A stretch of DNA of 64,000 nucleotides from the NCBI GenBank assembly GCA_026027325.1, contig JAMSLZ010000006.1, positions 558,001 through 622,000 of the forward strand, given 5' to 3'. Of the stretch, positions 24,930 to 36,878 are shown piece after piece (position 1 is the first letter of the stretch; every line of letters begins with the position of its first letter). The translations under genes were made by a program, and so were the position numbers. The notes under the pieces were generated by a model. The model had not been told where the DNA came from. It saw only the letters and a program-made list of their open reading frames with translations, and ran no database searches. This DNA comes from Actinomucor elegans. Its lineage: Eukaryota > Mucoromycota > Mucoromycetes > Mucorales > Mucoraceae.

Positions 24930-26049
24930 TTTATATGGATTTAGAAATAAGATAACAAGAAGAAAGAAGGAGCAGAAGGTATCGAAAAAAAAAGAACCCA
25001 AAGTAATCCAGAGCATTTCGTCTTTCCTAATAAGGTTACATACAAGTATGCTTTACGCTAGAAGCTGATTAGTTAATACTGATGGATTGAATTGCCTCAA
25101 GGAATATAAAAAAAAAAGAAATGGTTTTGCATTGGTGAATCTTGTATTTGATTCAGTTGGTTCTAACTGCAAGGTCCCTCCTTCTAGTTCTCAGTCTTCT
25201 ATTTCATCTGTTTTACACCATATTGGTGTAACTACCATTGTAACTCAATAACCGACGATCATCCCTATAGGTACACAACCCAGTGGTTTCAAATATGAGC
25301 TTAAACTTTTGTTGGATATAGCTCCCACTCGAGTGTATTGAACCAAGCACAATTAATGAGGTCAGACAAATGTTGATTTTTTCTTAGCGTATTTGTCAAA
25401 GCAACATAAATTTAGAACCATATAGTGTCTGAAAAAATCAACGTATAATTTTACAAATTGATTTACTGGGAAGAGTTTGTTTATTTCTATATTTTTCTTT
25501 ATAACCATAGATTTATCTTGGTTCACTGTTTAGCAGATATGTTTTGAGGTTATCATAGCAGCCAGCGTTTGCGAAATTTATATGTTGTACGCTACTATTT
25601 TCGAAAAATATTTGTGCGATTTCTGGATTAAATTTCGCACATCACGAATAAAAAATTCGTACACTATTAGGAAGACATTTCGTATAGTTTAGGAAAAAAA
25701 AAATTCATTCATTTATTTGAAAATACAGCGTCAAAAAAAGCTACTCACTAGATTAGAGATGTTAGATAATCACAAGGCCGGCATTAACAGTCTCAAGTAA
25801 TTCTTCAAAGAGTTTGTCGACTTGAACGCAATACAATTTCAACATAGTTCCGAGTACTAGTTACATAACTATTGACTGTTAAACCCTATATCAAAATGTC
25901 CTAGGCTGTTGCTGGCGAAAAGATCAAGATAAAATAGTTCTTTAAGGGGAAGTTATTAATACGGGTTCCAAGCCTCTTCATGTTCAGGAAGGCGGGGTAC
26001 TTTGTTTTTATGGTACTATCTGGATAGACGCTATAGGTGTTACCATTTT
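24930..26049. other. Intergenic, no gene seen
   Basis: AT-rich spacer upstream of the PC-esterase gene. The right half (from about 25.7 kb) may contain unrecognisable 5' sequence of the element relic that follows. Confidence 0.4.
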
Positions 26050-26904
26050 GAAGAAAAGAATCGATAGTCGAGGAATATACAGGTGCACGTACACATTTCA
26101 AGTCAAGCGTGCCCCTTACATCCATGAACTTGATCTTCTGTAGCAGCAACAGATTGCAGGGCGGTGTGTCACCATCGATTCTGGAAGTAATGATCTCCTA
26201 TTTTGTTTGCATGAAAACTCAACGGCTCGACATCCAATGACATTTTGCTACACTAAGCTTTGCGTTAATAAACAGCGTGAAATCAAAGAATATCGCAAGT
26301 TGTACAAAACAACGAAGCCACCATGTGTATCCGATGCTGAACAAACACTGTTAAATTCAAGATCAATTACTGTGGCCGCTTTCAATGAATTTCTTCATAA
26401 CAGAGTCCTAGTGGCAAACTTGTTGAAGAATCATTACAGTGAAAATGCTACTGAAGATGGTACCGTTCTCCTGTATCGTAAATTGAAACTACCTACATTA
26501 TGAAGCAAATTACCGACCAAGGTTTAATAAAAAAAAAAGAAAAAAGACTACGAAGTCGTTTCGGCGCTAATGCTGTCTTAGTGATTAATAATTGATCTGT
26601 TCCTAATGTTCGATTTCAAGAGCCTACCAAAGGCATATGATTCTGCAAGATTTTCGCGAAATATGGCTTCCAAGTGTATTTGATTGATGGATTCAGAACG
26701 AGCCGATGCTGTTCATCTTGTCAACATTTGAGTATGGAAATATTCAAGGTAGTCTCAAATCCACGGCCTCATAGACCTCAAGCAAATCCTCAAGTTCCTG
26801 ACACGGCTTGTCGGCAGTTTTGGTTTGTACATCAATGCTCACTTTTATTTTTGGTAACGGATATACAAATCAAAACTGCCACCAAGCCATTCATAGTGCT
26901 CTAG
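26050..26904 (+). pseudogene. Decayed Fanzor/TnpB-like RNA-guided nuclease gene
   Basis: The plus strand reads in two frames. Frame one (from about 26161 to the stop at 26501) has the RuvC-I-like VTIDSGSNDLLFC with its Asp codon at 26177, then HENSTARHPMTFCYTK and a long helical region (REIKEYRKLYK). A shift in the A-rich tract near 26527-26547 moves to frame two, with FGANAVLVINN, a TGA at 26593, a second TGA at 26638, then GFQVYLIDGFRTS and the first zinc-ribbon pair CCSSC, NPRPHRP and an eroded RuvC-III-like end. This order is that of Fanzor-like proteins widespread in Mucorales, related to TnpB. The gene is clearly dead (two stops, one frameshift, lost second Cys pair). No terminal repeats were identified. 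Confidence 0.6.
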
Positions 26905-27729
26905 ATGAATTGACCTACTATTTATAAGATCATGATTTAGCTACTTGTTTAGATATGCTTTCTATTATTCCTCCCTTCGCTTGAATATCACAATATCTTT
27001 GAGGATCCAATGTGGTGTTGTTGCGCCCCTAAGAAGAGGTGGAAGAAGACCAAATCAAAGACGTGCACACCCTAGAAATCAGTCAAAAATATGGCCTGGT
27101 TATTACTAGGCCACGCAAATACATGACCTCGGTAAAACGAGGAGACTCGGTAAGCCCGGATATTCTCTCTATTTATCGATATACACTAACTTCTTTTTTC
27201 TATTTACTCTTATCTCTCCTGTTTTCATTATATTCAATGTAAGTTACTGTTATCCTATCATTTGCTCGCCAGTGACTCATTTTTTTTATAATGCAGCATT
27301 TATTGTTTATTATGCGAATTATTATTTATTTATTGTATGAAATGTCCTTCAGATTAAAGTGTATTCTCTGGTCCAATAAACTATATACTAAGTTGAGTAC
27401 AGCTTTTCTCAGCTTGAGAAATAGTACAGAGTAGTTGCTGCTCTTAGCTGATTCAACATCGCGATAGGAAATTCTGCAATATTTTTACATTATTCAATAC
27501 ATACATAAATTGTCTTAATAAAGTTGATATAATTCTACTTTTTTTTTTTTTTTTTTTTTTTTTTTACTGTATGAATCTGCCAAAAGATTTTTTTCTAAAA
27601 ATTAAAGCTCACCAAATCCAGACCAAACTTGGTACATTCGTATGCAAATTTTCCCAGTCAAAACTTGACTTGCAACAAAAGAAAAAACACACACTCACAC
27701 TTTTCTCTCTTATACGCGAAGATAACATC
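26905..27729. other. Spacer with T27 tract upstream of the phosphatase gene
   Basis: Contains short protein-like debris at about 27010-27140 that may extend the neighbouring relic, and an uninterrupted T27 tract at 27539-27565 located 165 nt before the start codon of the next gene. Confidence 0.4.
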
Positions 27730-28555
<826 letters not shown>

Positions 28556-28778
28556 TGAATAATTTTTAAAAGAGCAATCTTTTGTTAGTGCCTTGTACAT
28601 AATACGTCTTATACTTGAATCCGAGTTAAATATATCATACATTTATTAAATGCTTACTACTACTATTATATATTTATAAACACGAAGACACAGTGGACTC
28701 GATATGTTGATTAAGTAAACTATATATACATGATTGAAGAGGAGACTCCGAGAAGAATATCGAGAGTATATTCATCGC

Positions 28779-30827
28779 TTATCCCTCGTTATAGACATTA
28801 GGCTTATAGTATCCACCCTCTTGGACCTGAGGAGCATAGCAAATGGATGATCGATTATCTGGCTTTTGCGCGTACACATTCGATATAACTTCCCCAAAAT
28901 TTGATATAGTTGACTCGCTGTTTTGTCGAATATTAGCAGGATCTACTATATTGCTGTTATTTGACTTTTTATGTTTGCTTTGTTTCCTTTTGAAAATAAC
29001 AACGCTCAGAACAAGGAATATACCTCCACCTAACTAATGTAATGAGTAAATGAATCGTAAGTTTTGTTTCTACTTTGAATAAACTGTTTTTTTTTGACTT
29101 ACTATCACAACACCACCACTCACGACGCCTGCTACGATACCCGCTTTGATACGGCTTTGAGACGAGGCATCATGGTTGTTTGTATCATTTTTTGTAGAGT
29201 TGGGATCAGCCGCTGTACCGTTACCTATGCCATTAGTATTATTCGTTATTGAATAGATACTTAGTTTTAAAAAACAAATTACATTACCTGTATTATTTTT
29301 GATTACTCCGTTTGTAGATGATGTATTTCCTGATAGCCAACCAACATTGGCAGTGTATTGGGTAACCCAAGACCAAGTGGATGTACTTAAAATGTTCACG
29401 TCGTTGAATCCTATGTTGTCTCCAGCAAATCCGAATGTTACAAGCATATTATCATCAATCATATAAGCTGTAGGTACAAGGACAATTTAGCTTACATCGA
29501 ATATATACATAAATACAATGTCCTTACCTTTGTGGTATCTTCTTGGCTTAGGTGGAACACCTTTAATAGATGGAGCTGTCCAGCTCATAGTCGATAATTC
29601 CAACACGAAGACATCGTTTAACTGCGAGCGTTCATCTTCAGGTATACCTCCACCAAAGACTATAACGTACTTTTCATTAAAACCTATATAGTTCAAGTTA
29701 GATAAGCCATTTAAATATCAAAAGAACCAGAAAGTTACTTAATACAGCTGAATGACCTCGGCGAGGCGCAGGAACGTTACCACCTGCAGTGATATTGATC
29801 CATCGACTCTTTCTTATATCAAATAATAACAAAGAGTTCATTGACACGGGATTTAATGTCAGTTTACCAGAAGGATCAGTGACATCTTGCGAATATACTA
29901 CACCACCAATAATAAGGATGTATTTATTGGCAATCATGGTCGCTGTATGGTCAATCCTTGGAGAAGGACTATTTTCAACAAAGGGATTGGTAGTAATCCA
30001 TGTCTAACAAATGCTTAGTTAGTTTGCTATATGTGTTTTTTGTTTCTAGGATTACTTTTGTATTAATGATGGTCCAGGTGTTATAGTATACATCCTCTCC
30101 AGCATATGTAGACATGTCACTGCATTCATCAAAGCTTTAGCAATAGTTTATAGACAGTACCGTTGTTACCTTAAGCCACCCCATATCCATACACGGCCCT
30201 GATCATCAGATACTGCAGTATGCTGTTTTCTATTCATAATAGTTTTTATTATTGCATGAATGGTATGATTGCTGTATTCTATTGATATACCTTCGTATTG
30301 TTCTTTGGCCTCTGATATATGGACGAGCCCATGTTTCATTGAGTGAATCATAATAGAGCGTTTCATTGGTTGAATTCAGTACATTTTCAGTGCCTATGGT
30401 GCCTCCATCAATCAAAAAGTGGTGCGCACTAGGCAGATACGTAGCTGCAAAAAATGCTACAGGTCTAGTCACATCATCTTGATCATATTTCGTTATTTCC
30501 ATTAAAGACCAGGCAGGTTCAGTTGTATTCCATGACAGATATAAATTTAATGAATGCATTGTGTTTGTAGCCAAGCCATTCTCAAGCTGCCCGCCATAGC
30601 AAACAAGGATTCCCTTGAACGTTAGCACGACACATTCTATTCTTTTTTATATAGTTATTTTACATGGCAATTGAGTCAATATGTAGTCAGTTCATTAACT
30701 TGCCATTTGCCCATCTCGGGGAAGGTTTATTCATATTTTTTTGCTCTGTTTGACTAAACACTGAACGAGGGACGGTTGATAGGATCAGTAACCTCAATAT
30801 TAGACCGGTGATTGTCAAAAATATCAT
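28779..30827 (-). CDS. Kelch-repeat type I membrane protein
   Basis: Nine exons: 30700-30827, 30641-30291, 30229-30170, 30134-30056, 30003-29739, 29683-29528, 29467-29288, 29224-29103 and 29033-28779; 1596 nt, 531 residues. ATG 30827 opens a signal peptide (MIFLTITGLILRLLILS). About six kelch blades follow, with Gly-Gly and later Trp at each blade (ILVCYGGQ, WIWGG, ILIIGGVVYS, VIVFGGGIP). A Ser/Asn/Thr-rich stalk with N-glycosylation sequons leads to one membrane helix (about residues 425-460, joined across the last splice: GVVSGGVVILGGGIFLVLSV), then a basic stop-transfer and a 65-residue cytosolic tail. Such proteins are common in Mucorales; the ligand is unknown. Intron 1 ends in an A-rich acceptor (AAAAAAG), required by the frame. 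Confidence 0.88.
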
Positions 30828-32117
30828 TGAAAGTATAAAATGATGAGTCCAAGAGACAAAAGAGAGGAGATAAGAAGAGAAAAAAATAGTTGTTGAGTCA
30901 GTAGGTATAAAGATATAAACTGAATTTCTATGACGGAAACGCATCTGGATTAATACGAACAGTATAGTGCTTCTATCGAAATAAGCATTTAACCGAAATT
31001 TCTATAATTTCATTGAGAAAAGAAACTGCTTTAATACATGATGTCTTTAAGAGCTGATAATGTCATGTAAGTCTCAACTCGATTTATTTTGCTTTATTAG
31101 TTGAACTGCTCTTGCCTTTTTAAAGAGAATACCCTCAATGATGTGCATTGAAAACTACCGTATCATAAGTGGGCTCAGGTGATAGCATATGATTCATGTA
31201 CTATAGAATGAAATCCTATTAATGATAACCGTGAATCTGAAAGAGCCGTTTGTAAATACCGAGAAATTCAATAGTGGTATAGTATATCCAATGCGTGAAA
31301 TGGGTCGAGTAAGTACTTGTAATAGTTAGAGACATATGTAAAATATACAGCTATCTTGTATATCTATAATGTTTGATAGTATATAACGAAGGATAGTAAT
31401 TGAAAAGATACTTACTTTTATTGCTTCTAATATGACGAACTATTAGACATGAAATAAATGATTTCATCTAGTTAGTTTATAATATCAGTATGCACTTTCC
31501 GATGATGCATTTCAAGATCAAGCGCTATGCCATTGCTTGTGCTTATGCGCACTAAATGATATACAAACAGATTTTATCCCGGTGAACTCAGTTGATAGCT
31601 TTGATATCATGGATACGGATTGTTTTTAAATGATACCAGCACCAACATTCCTTCATTAGTTGTTTTCATGCCGACTTATATGTATTCAAGTATCCATAAT
31701 GCATATTGATAGAAACAGCGATATCCATTACATGTATCTAAATTGGCTTACATTTAAGTTAATCAGAATATCATAATTCTCATTAATCCATCTCTATTCG
31801 GCCAGAAATTTAGGTAATGATTGTTGTTTCTGACAGTAACACATCGACATACGCTCGAATAAAATTATACGCTTTCAGGAAACAACTTTCTAGCTCCTTT
31901 TTCTCCCTTTAAAACGCATGTACTTTATGTGCAACTAAACCAAATTAGACGCAAGTATGCTATCTTTGTGCTGTTGCATAGACATATTACACCTTCAAGC
32001 CTTTTAGCTGATCTATAATCAGAGAAATATTTATACAAAGCTCTAGCTCAGAGCGCTAATTAGCATCAAGTAAATTCAATCACCAAACACACCCTTTAGT
32101 AAAAAACCTTATAAATG

Positions 32118-32193
32118 CAGTAGTTCATTTTGAACATGTATTATTAATCAGATGCCATTTTGGACCGAGATCGAATGAGCAATCTATAGATCA
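32118..32193 (+). repeat. Dispersed ~75-bp repeat, copy 4
   Basis: Reads AGTTCATTTTGAACATGT, then AATCAGATGCC, GGACCGAGATCG and GAGCAATCTATAGATC. Best match to copy 3 in the 5' half and to copies 8 and 9 in the 3' half. Confidence 0.6.
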
Positions 32194-32294
32194 TCAAATT
32201 TACTTTGGAAGAAATACATGTCACTTATAGCCAGCCATTAATAAACAGTATATTAATTAAATAATCGCTAAATAAGGGTGCCATTGGATGCGAC

Positions 32295-32362
32295 TATTCA
32301 TTCTAAACGCGATACACTAGTCTGATGCGACATTAAACCAGAATGAGCCAAGGGATCTAAAG
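32295..32362 (+). repeat. Dispersed ~75-bp repeat, copy 5
   Basis: ATTCATTCT, then TCTGATGCGACATTAAACCAGA, then a degenerate 3' part (GGGATCTAAAGATT). Lies 100 bp from copy 4 in the same orientation. Confidence 0.45.
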
Positions 32363-32491
32363 ATTCTGAAAATGAGACGAATTCGTAAAAATTTGCCAGG
32401 TTGTAAACTTTGGTTCCTATATTTCTATTTTCGTCATTTATTTTTAGGACATAGATAGTGTTTTCAACGCGTAGGTACTAACTGGCCAATA

Positions 32492-32496
32492 GTATA

Positions 32497-32530
<34 letters not shown>

Positions 32531-32531
32531 T
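32492..32531. repeat. (TA)n followed by T19
   Basis: Alternating TA for about 20 nt followed directly by a homopolymer of T. Confidence 0.8.
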
Positions 32532-32894
32532 GCGTATTTTAAGCAATATAAAACACTAGAGTTATTTATATTTCTAAATTATCCAAACAATAATTTTTTT
32601 CAATAACTCCTGAATTAAGTTATCGTTGTATATCTTACTGTAAATTGAATCAAAGCCCAGGTCAAAAAATTTTCTTGATCCAAAGCAAGCCTCTTTTGGG
32701 CCTTTATATTGATCTCCGAAAACCAATGACTATCGACAAACATTCCTCTAGTTTGACTACAGCTACCCAATTATATCCTATATTTATTAAAACGACGCTT
32801 AAAAGTCGAAGACATAAATAGTACGACAGATTAGTACTCCAGTGCTTTGAAAGATCAACCACAGGATCATTCCATTATTATTTTGTTATTGAAA

Positions 32895-33935
32895 ATGTCT
32901 AATGAAGCACCTTTAGCTTGGAATAAAGAAATGTCTCAATTCTTTAAAGATATTGGATTACTAGAAACTAGTGAATGTCTTGAATCAGAGTTAGTTATTC
33001 TTTCGCGTAATTGTTTGGAGAAACTGCCTGACGCTTTGGAGACGCTTGTTGAAAAACTGATACAGTCACTTGAGCGCCATGTCGATGCCAAAGAGCAAGT
33101 ACTAGAAAACCCAGATAAGACTCATAATGATCTATTGGTGGCAAAACGAAAACGTGTTGATAAAGAGAACGAAGAAGAGGAAGACGAGAAAGACCGTATC
33201 AAACGACTCGACAGTGAACAAATACAGATTCGAGCTACAACTGCAGAAGTAGACCAGCGTATCAATACATTTATTCAAGCAAAGCGGAATGAATTGGATG
33301 AAAGCAATAGAACAGAATTCCTATCGCGTCATGACCCTACCTCAGACGATGTAACCTGCGCCCGCACAGACGCACGAGAAATCAATCGTAATATACAGAT
33401 GAAGTTCGATATAGTGAATAATGAAGATGGCCCAATCGCAAGGTCTTTGGTTACATTCAATGACAATAAGTCAGCTCTAGCAACTGAGAATTCTATAGAG
33501 ACATCAGCCGACGTTACTGAAAGATTGAATAACATACAAGAACACCTTAATATCAAACTTGATGGTGCAGCCAAACCACCTTTTACTATATTTGAAAGAA
33601 TCAAGATCTTGGAGAATACGTTGATAGAAATGGAACGACAACATCCTACCTGGGCAGCAGTTCATTTTAACCAACCTAATCGTAGTTTACCGCCGCCACC
33701 AGTTACATATGTTACGCGACCCACCACTGTAGATAATAATGAAGCAACGATTATACCACCAGATCAAAACGAAAACAATACTGCCTATGTTTCTACTCAA
33801 ATCACTTCAGTGGCACCTCAACAAAGAATGCTTAAAGCACAAGGACGTGCTAACTCATCATTAACAAGAGCTGTTATAGATCAATTGAATAGACAAAAGC
33901 AAATGTCTGTAACAAGGCAAACGTTTAATCAATAA
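32895..33935 (+). CDS. MBIP: MBIP-like protein (MAP3K12-binding inhibitory protein 1 family)
   Basis: A single exon of 1041 nt, 346 residues, with ATG 32895 as the first in-frame Met of the recognisable protein. The upstream frame is entered only through a TTG codon. The family signature is near residues 215-265: FTIFERIKILENTLIEMERQ followed by HPTWAAVHFNQP. The rest is helical and charged, with an Asp/Glu-rich run around residue 100 and a Gln/Asn-rich C terminus. In animals MBIP is a subunit of the ATAC acetyltransferase complex and binds MAP3K12; many fungi lack a clear ATAC complex, so the partner here is unknown. It is convergent with TIF34, with only 54 bp between the two stop codons. 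Confidence 0.8.
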   Translation: MSNEAPLAWNKEMSQFFKDIGLLETSECLESELVILSRNCLEKLPDALETLVEKLIQSLERHVDAKEQVLENPDKTHNDLLVAKRKRVDKENEEEEDEKDRIKRLDSEQIQIRATTAEVDQRINTFIQAKRNELDESNRTEFLSRHDPTSDDVTCARTDAREINRNIQMKFDIVNNEDGPIARSLVTFNDNKSALATENSIETSADVTERLNNIQEHLNIKLDGAAKPPFTIFERIKILENTLIEMERQHPTWAAVHFNQPNRSLPPPPVTYVTRPTTVDNNEATIIPPDQNENNTAYVSTQITSVAPQQRMLKAQGRANSSLTRAVIDQLNRQKQMSVTRQTFNQ

Positions 33936-33989
33936 AATCGTTATAATTAGACTACGTATATATAAGCTTTTTTTTTATTCTACACTTGT

Positions 33990-35173
33990 TTAGATCTCGA
34001 GCTTGAAGGTAAAGTAATCGGGATCAAAGTGATGAACACGAACATAACCATCTTCACCACCACTAGAATAACTGGTACCGTCAGGATGAACAGCAATTGT
34101 ATTGATAGGACCGAAATGACCTCTAACACGACCAACCTCTTCCTCAAGAATCTTGTGATAGAATCTACTCTCGAATTTACCTTGTCTGGCAGAAGTTGTT
34201 GTGACGTTCATGGCATCTTGACCACCACCCAAGATAACAAATTCTTGGAATTTGGGAGTTAAGGAGGCTGAGTTGAGGGGTGTATCAGCAGTATATGTCT
34301 TCTTGACGTCTAAGGTAAGTGAATCAAAGATCTTTGCGCTCTTGTCTTTACAGGCAGTAATAAAGTATGTACGATCAGGACTGAATTGCATATCAGATAA
34401 AACACCTTCGTGAGGATGGATAGAGTTGACCTTTTCATTCTTCTTCCAATCCCATTGACAGACAGTACCATCTTCATGACCGGTAATGATATACTTGTCT
34501 AAACAAGTCCAACCAGCAACAACAGCCTTGGAGCCGCCATTGTTAGTGATGGAAACAATAGGTGTATCAGATTCTATATTACAAAGAGTTAATCATCTTT
34601 TTCGGCAATATGTTGTGTAAAAAAAAAAACTTACGGGTACCATTCACGTCATTGTTGACGGGATAAACAGTAACAGTACCAGCAAAACCCATACGTTCCT
34701 CAGTAACACACAAAACCATAGAACTATCTTCACTGAATTCAACACGCTTGACAGCAGTCTTGAATTCCCAGGTTTTTAAACAACGACCAGTTTGAACTTC
34801 CCAAAGCTTACAGGTGTTATCGGCAGAACCAGTTGCAAGCAATGTAGAGTTGGCTATTAAAATAATAAAAAAAAGATAAGTATTCATTACACTCCTTCAG
34901 ATTTTGCATAGTCGATCGGGGAAAGGAATCGTTGCTGAATACAAATTGACTCTCAATCGACTCTGCTCGTTTGAAATTGTTGAAATTACCATTGACATCG
35001 ATAGTCCAAATAGCACCGACGTGGCCTGAATATGTACCAAGACGTTCACCGTTATGAGAGTACCAAACATTAGCGACCTTATCTTTGGAAACCGAGAAAA
35101 GCAAATCGCCTTCTCTGTTGTATTTGATCTGAGTTAAAGATCTAGTATGACCTTGAAGCAAAATGGGTCTCAT
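33990..35173 (-). CDS. TIF34: Translation initiation factor eIF3 subunit i (WD40)
   Basis: Three exons: 34990-35173, 34635-34853 and 33990-34573; 987 nt, 328 residues. It begins [19 protein letters not shown], the conserved eIF3i start, and runs through about seven WD40 blades ([52 protein letters not shown]). Length is near yeast Tif34 (347) and human eIF3i (325). The protein is a core subunit of eIF3 on the 40S ribosome and helps recruit mRNA and scan. The start ATG at 35173 is chosen because the longer upstream frame starts without an ATG-supported family region. Intron 1 is 136 nt, long for this locus. It shares a divergent promoter with RPS15. Confidence 0.96.
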
Positions 35174-35405
35174 TTTATAGTTTTTTGCTTTATAGTTGGT
35201 GTGAACAAGGGAAAAGGGAAAAAAAATTCTATCATAAAAAAGAGGCTTCTCGCGTTTTGAAAAGCCGAGAGATTGGTCCGGCCCGGACATTTACTGTTTA
35301 TGGGCAGGAGTGTTAGTTTGGAACCAGAGCTTGAAGCCTCTGGGTGAAGTAGGGATATAGGCTGTAGAAACGCACAATCGAGTAATCTTCCCTTTTTTCC
35401 TCATC
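35174..35405. promoter_or_regulatory. Divergent promoter of TIF34 and RPS15
   Basis: 232 bp between the start codons of two translation genes. It contains a 9-bp inverted repeat, AGAGGCTTC at 35241-35249 and GAAGCCTCT at 35333-35341, placed about 70-100 bp from each start, and purine- or pyrimidine-rich runs next to each start. No TATA box is obvious. Co-regulation is inferred from the arrangement. Confidence 0.6.
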
Positions 35406-36171
35406 ATGGTATTGTATCCAAGACTATAAAGATCAAAACAATAGGAGTAGAAGGAAGGAAAGGGATGGATTCATACAGATCAGCCTACAGATGTTGGAAA
35501 ATGATGGATGGAAGAGCTACTATGACTATGCGTTCGAGTACTCGAGTATACACCCATAGCAAGTCTAATGCAACCAATCAACTACAGTCATTGCAACCTA
35601 CCCTTTTCTATCTTTCTCTCTGCTGTTTTGCTACTATTGGAATGCGTTTTTAATTAATTGAAATGACAATTCTAGGCTGACGAGCAAACTACTCCTAGAA
35701 AGAGAACTTTCCGTAAGTTTACCTACCGTGGTATCGACCTTGAGCAACTCTTGGACTTGTCTTCTGAACAGGTAAAGATACTAATGTGACTCGAAGACGC
35801 GTTTAATTCTAATAATTTGGTAATGCTAGTTCATGGAGCTCGTCCACTGTCGTGCTCGTAGAAGATTCCAACGTGGTCTTAAGCGTAAGCCTATGGGTCT
35901 TATCAAGAAGCTCCGTGCTGCTAAGAAGAACGCCCCTGCTGGCGAGAAGCCCGAGGTCGTTAAGACCCATCTCCGTAACATGATCATCGTTCCTGAGATG
36001 ATTGGTTCCGTTATTGGTATCTACAACGGTAAGGTTTTCAACCAAGTTGAAATCAAGCCTGAAATGACCGGTCACTACCTTGCCGAGTTCTCCATCTCCT
36101 ACAAGCCCGTCAAGCACGGTCGTCCCGGTATTGGTGCTACTCACTCTTCCAAGTTTGTTCCCCTCAAGTAA
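35406..36171 (+). CDS. RPS15: 40S ribosomal protein uS19 (Rps15)
   Basis: Three exons: 35406-35408, 35676-35771 and 35830-36171; 441 nt, 146 residues. Exon 1 is just the ATG, followed by a 267-nt intron (GTATTG...TTCTAG); exon 2 continues [19 protein letters not shown]. Exon 3 holds the conserved [18 protein letters not shown] and [19 protein letters not shown], with [21 protein letters not shown]. Human RPS15 has 145 residues. The protein sits in the head of the 40S subunit. Codons in exon 3 are more C-ending (CGT, AAG, GTC, ACC) than in neighbours, typical of a highly expressed gene. A long antisense frame over exon 3 is a shadow. Confidence 0.96.
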
Positions 36172-36518
36172 ATTAATGAATGCACCTTTGCTATATACAT
36201 TCAGTATATTTCGTGTCTATTCTCTAATTAAATAGGGCTCTTTCTTTTACCATTAAAACAAGTAACGATCAGTTCTTTTGAACTTGAACAATATTTATTC
36301 CTGTTGGCGTTTATAATGTGAGGGTTGTATATGGTTCATAAGAAGGAACACGTTTTTGTGTTATATTTACTATGTAGTAACAACATAGCAGCCAAATGTG
36401 ACCAAGTACAGTAAATGGTTGTTATTCAAGCTGTCATAGTAGCAATTATATAACCAAAATGCCGAAGCAGCGCTAGACGTCACAATCTGGTAATCTTAGG
36501 CGGTCTCAATATCACAAT

Positions 36519-36549
36519 CATAGCCATCATAGCCATCATAGCCATCATA
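36519..36549 (+). repeat. 9-nt tandem repeat CATAGCCAT, 3.4 units
   Basis: Three perfect head-to-tail units of CATAGCCAT followed by CATA. Confidence 0.85.
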
Positions 36550-36661
36550 AACTAGTCTTTTATACAAATACAACAAGCAGAGTTTACTGAGAACTGCAGC
36601 AGGAAACGAAGTAGCCTATTGATCTAAATCTACTTTTAATGGCTGCAATAACTAGTCTAGG

Positions 36662-36704
36662 TATGCGAGATTAGATTGAGATCGATAGAGAAATCTACAG
36701 ATCA
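36662..36704 (+). repeat. Dispersed ~75-bp repeat, copy 6 (partial)
   Basis: TATGCGAGATTAGATTGAG, ATCGATAGAGAAATCTACAGATCA; matches the core from GATGCGA to the AATCTATAGATC end, but the 5' half is not recognisable. Confidence 0.4.
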
Positions 36705-36800
36705 TTGGCCTAATTAATAAAATACAGATAATATACAGTCAATAATTGCCTGACTATACTATATTAGCTGTAATACTGCTAAACAGAAGTTCCAAAAAAT

Positions 36801-36878
36801 GAAATAATTCATTCTCACTATACTCAAGTAATCAGATGCGAAAATGGACAGAGATTGGTTGAGAAATCTATGGATCTA
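36801..36878 (+). repeat. Dispersed ~75-bp repeat, copy 7
   Basis: AATAATTCATTCT, then AATCAGATGCGA, then GAGATTGGTTGAGAAATCTA. About 100 bp after copy 6 in the same orientation, like the pair of copies 4 and 5. Confidence 0.5.

Larger units (their letters stand above)
30828..32894. other. Intergenic, 2 kb, with two repeat copies
   Basis: AT-rich spacer between two divergent genes. Holds dispersed-repeat copies 4 and 5 close together (32118 and 32295) and a (TA)n-T19 tract at 32492-32531. No gene-like frame. Confidence 0.5.

Noticed and set aside
35465..35653. 62-codon plus frame between the RPS15 start codon and exon 2
   Set aside because: Lies inside the RPS15 intron; the 12-residue exon 2 start and family match explain the region.
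35809..36144. 111-codon minus-strand frame opposite RPS15
   Set aside because: Antisense shadow of a codon-biased ribosomal protein exon.
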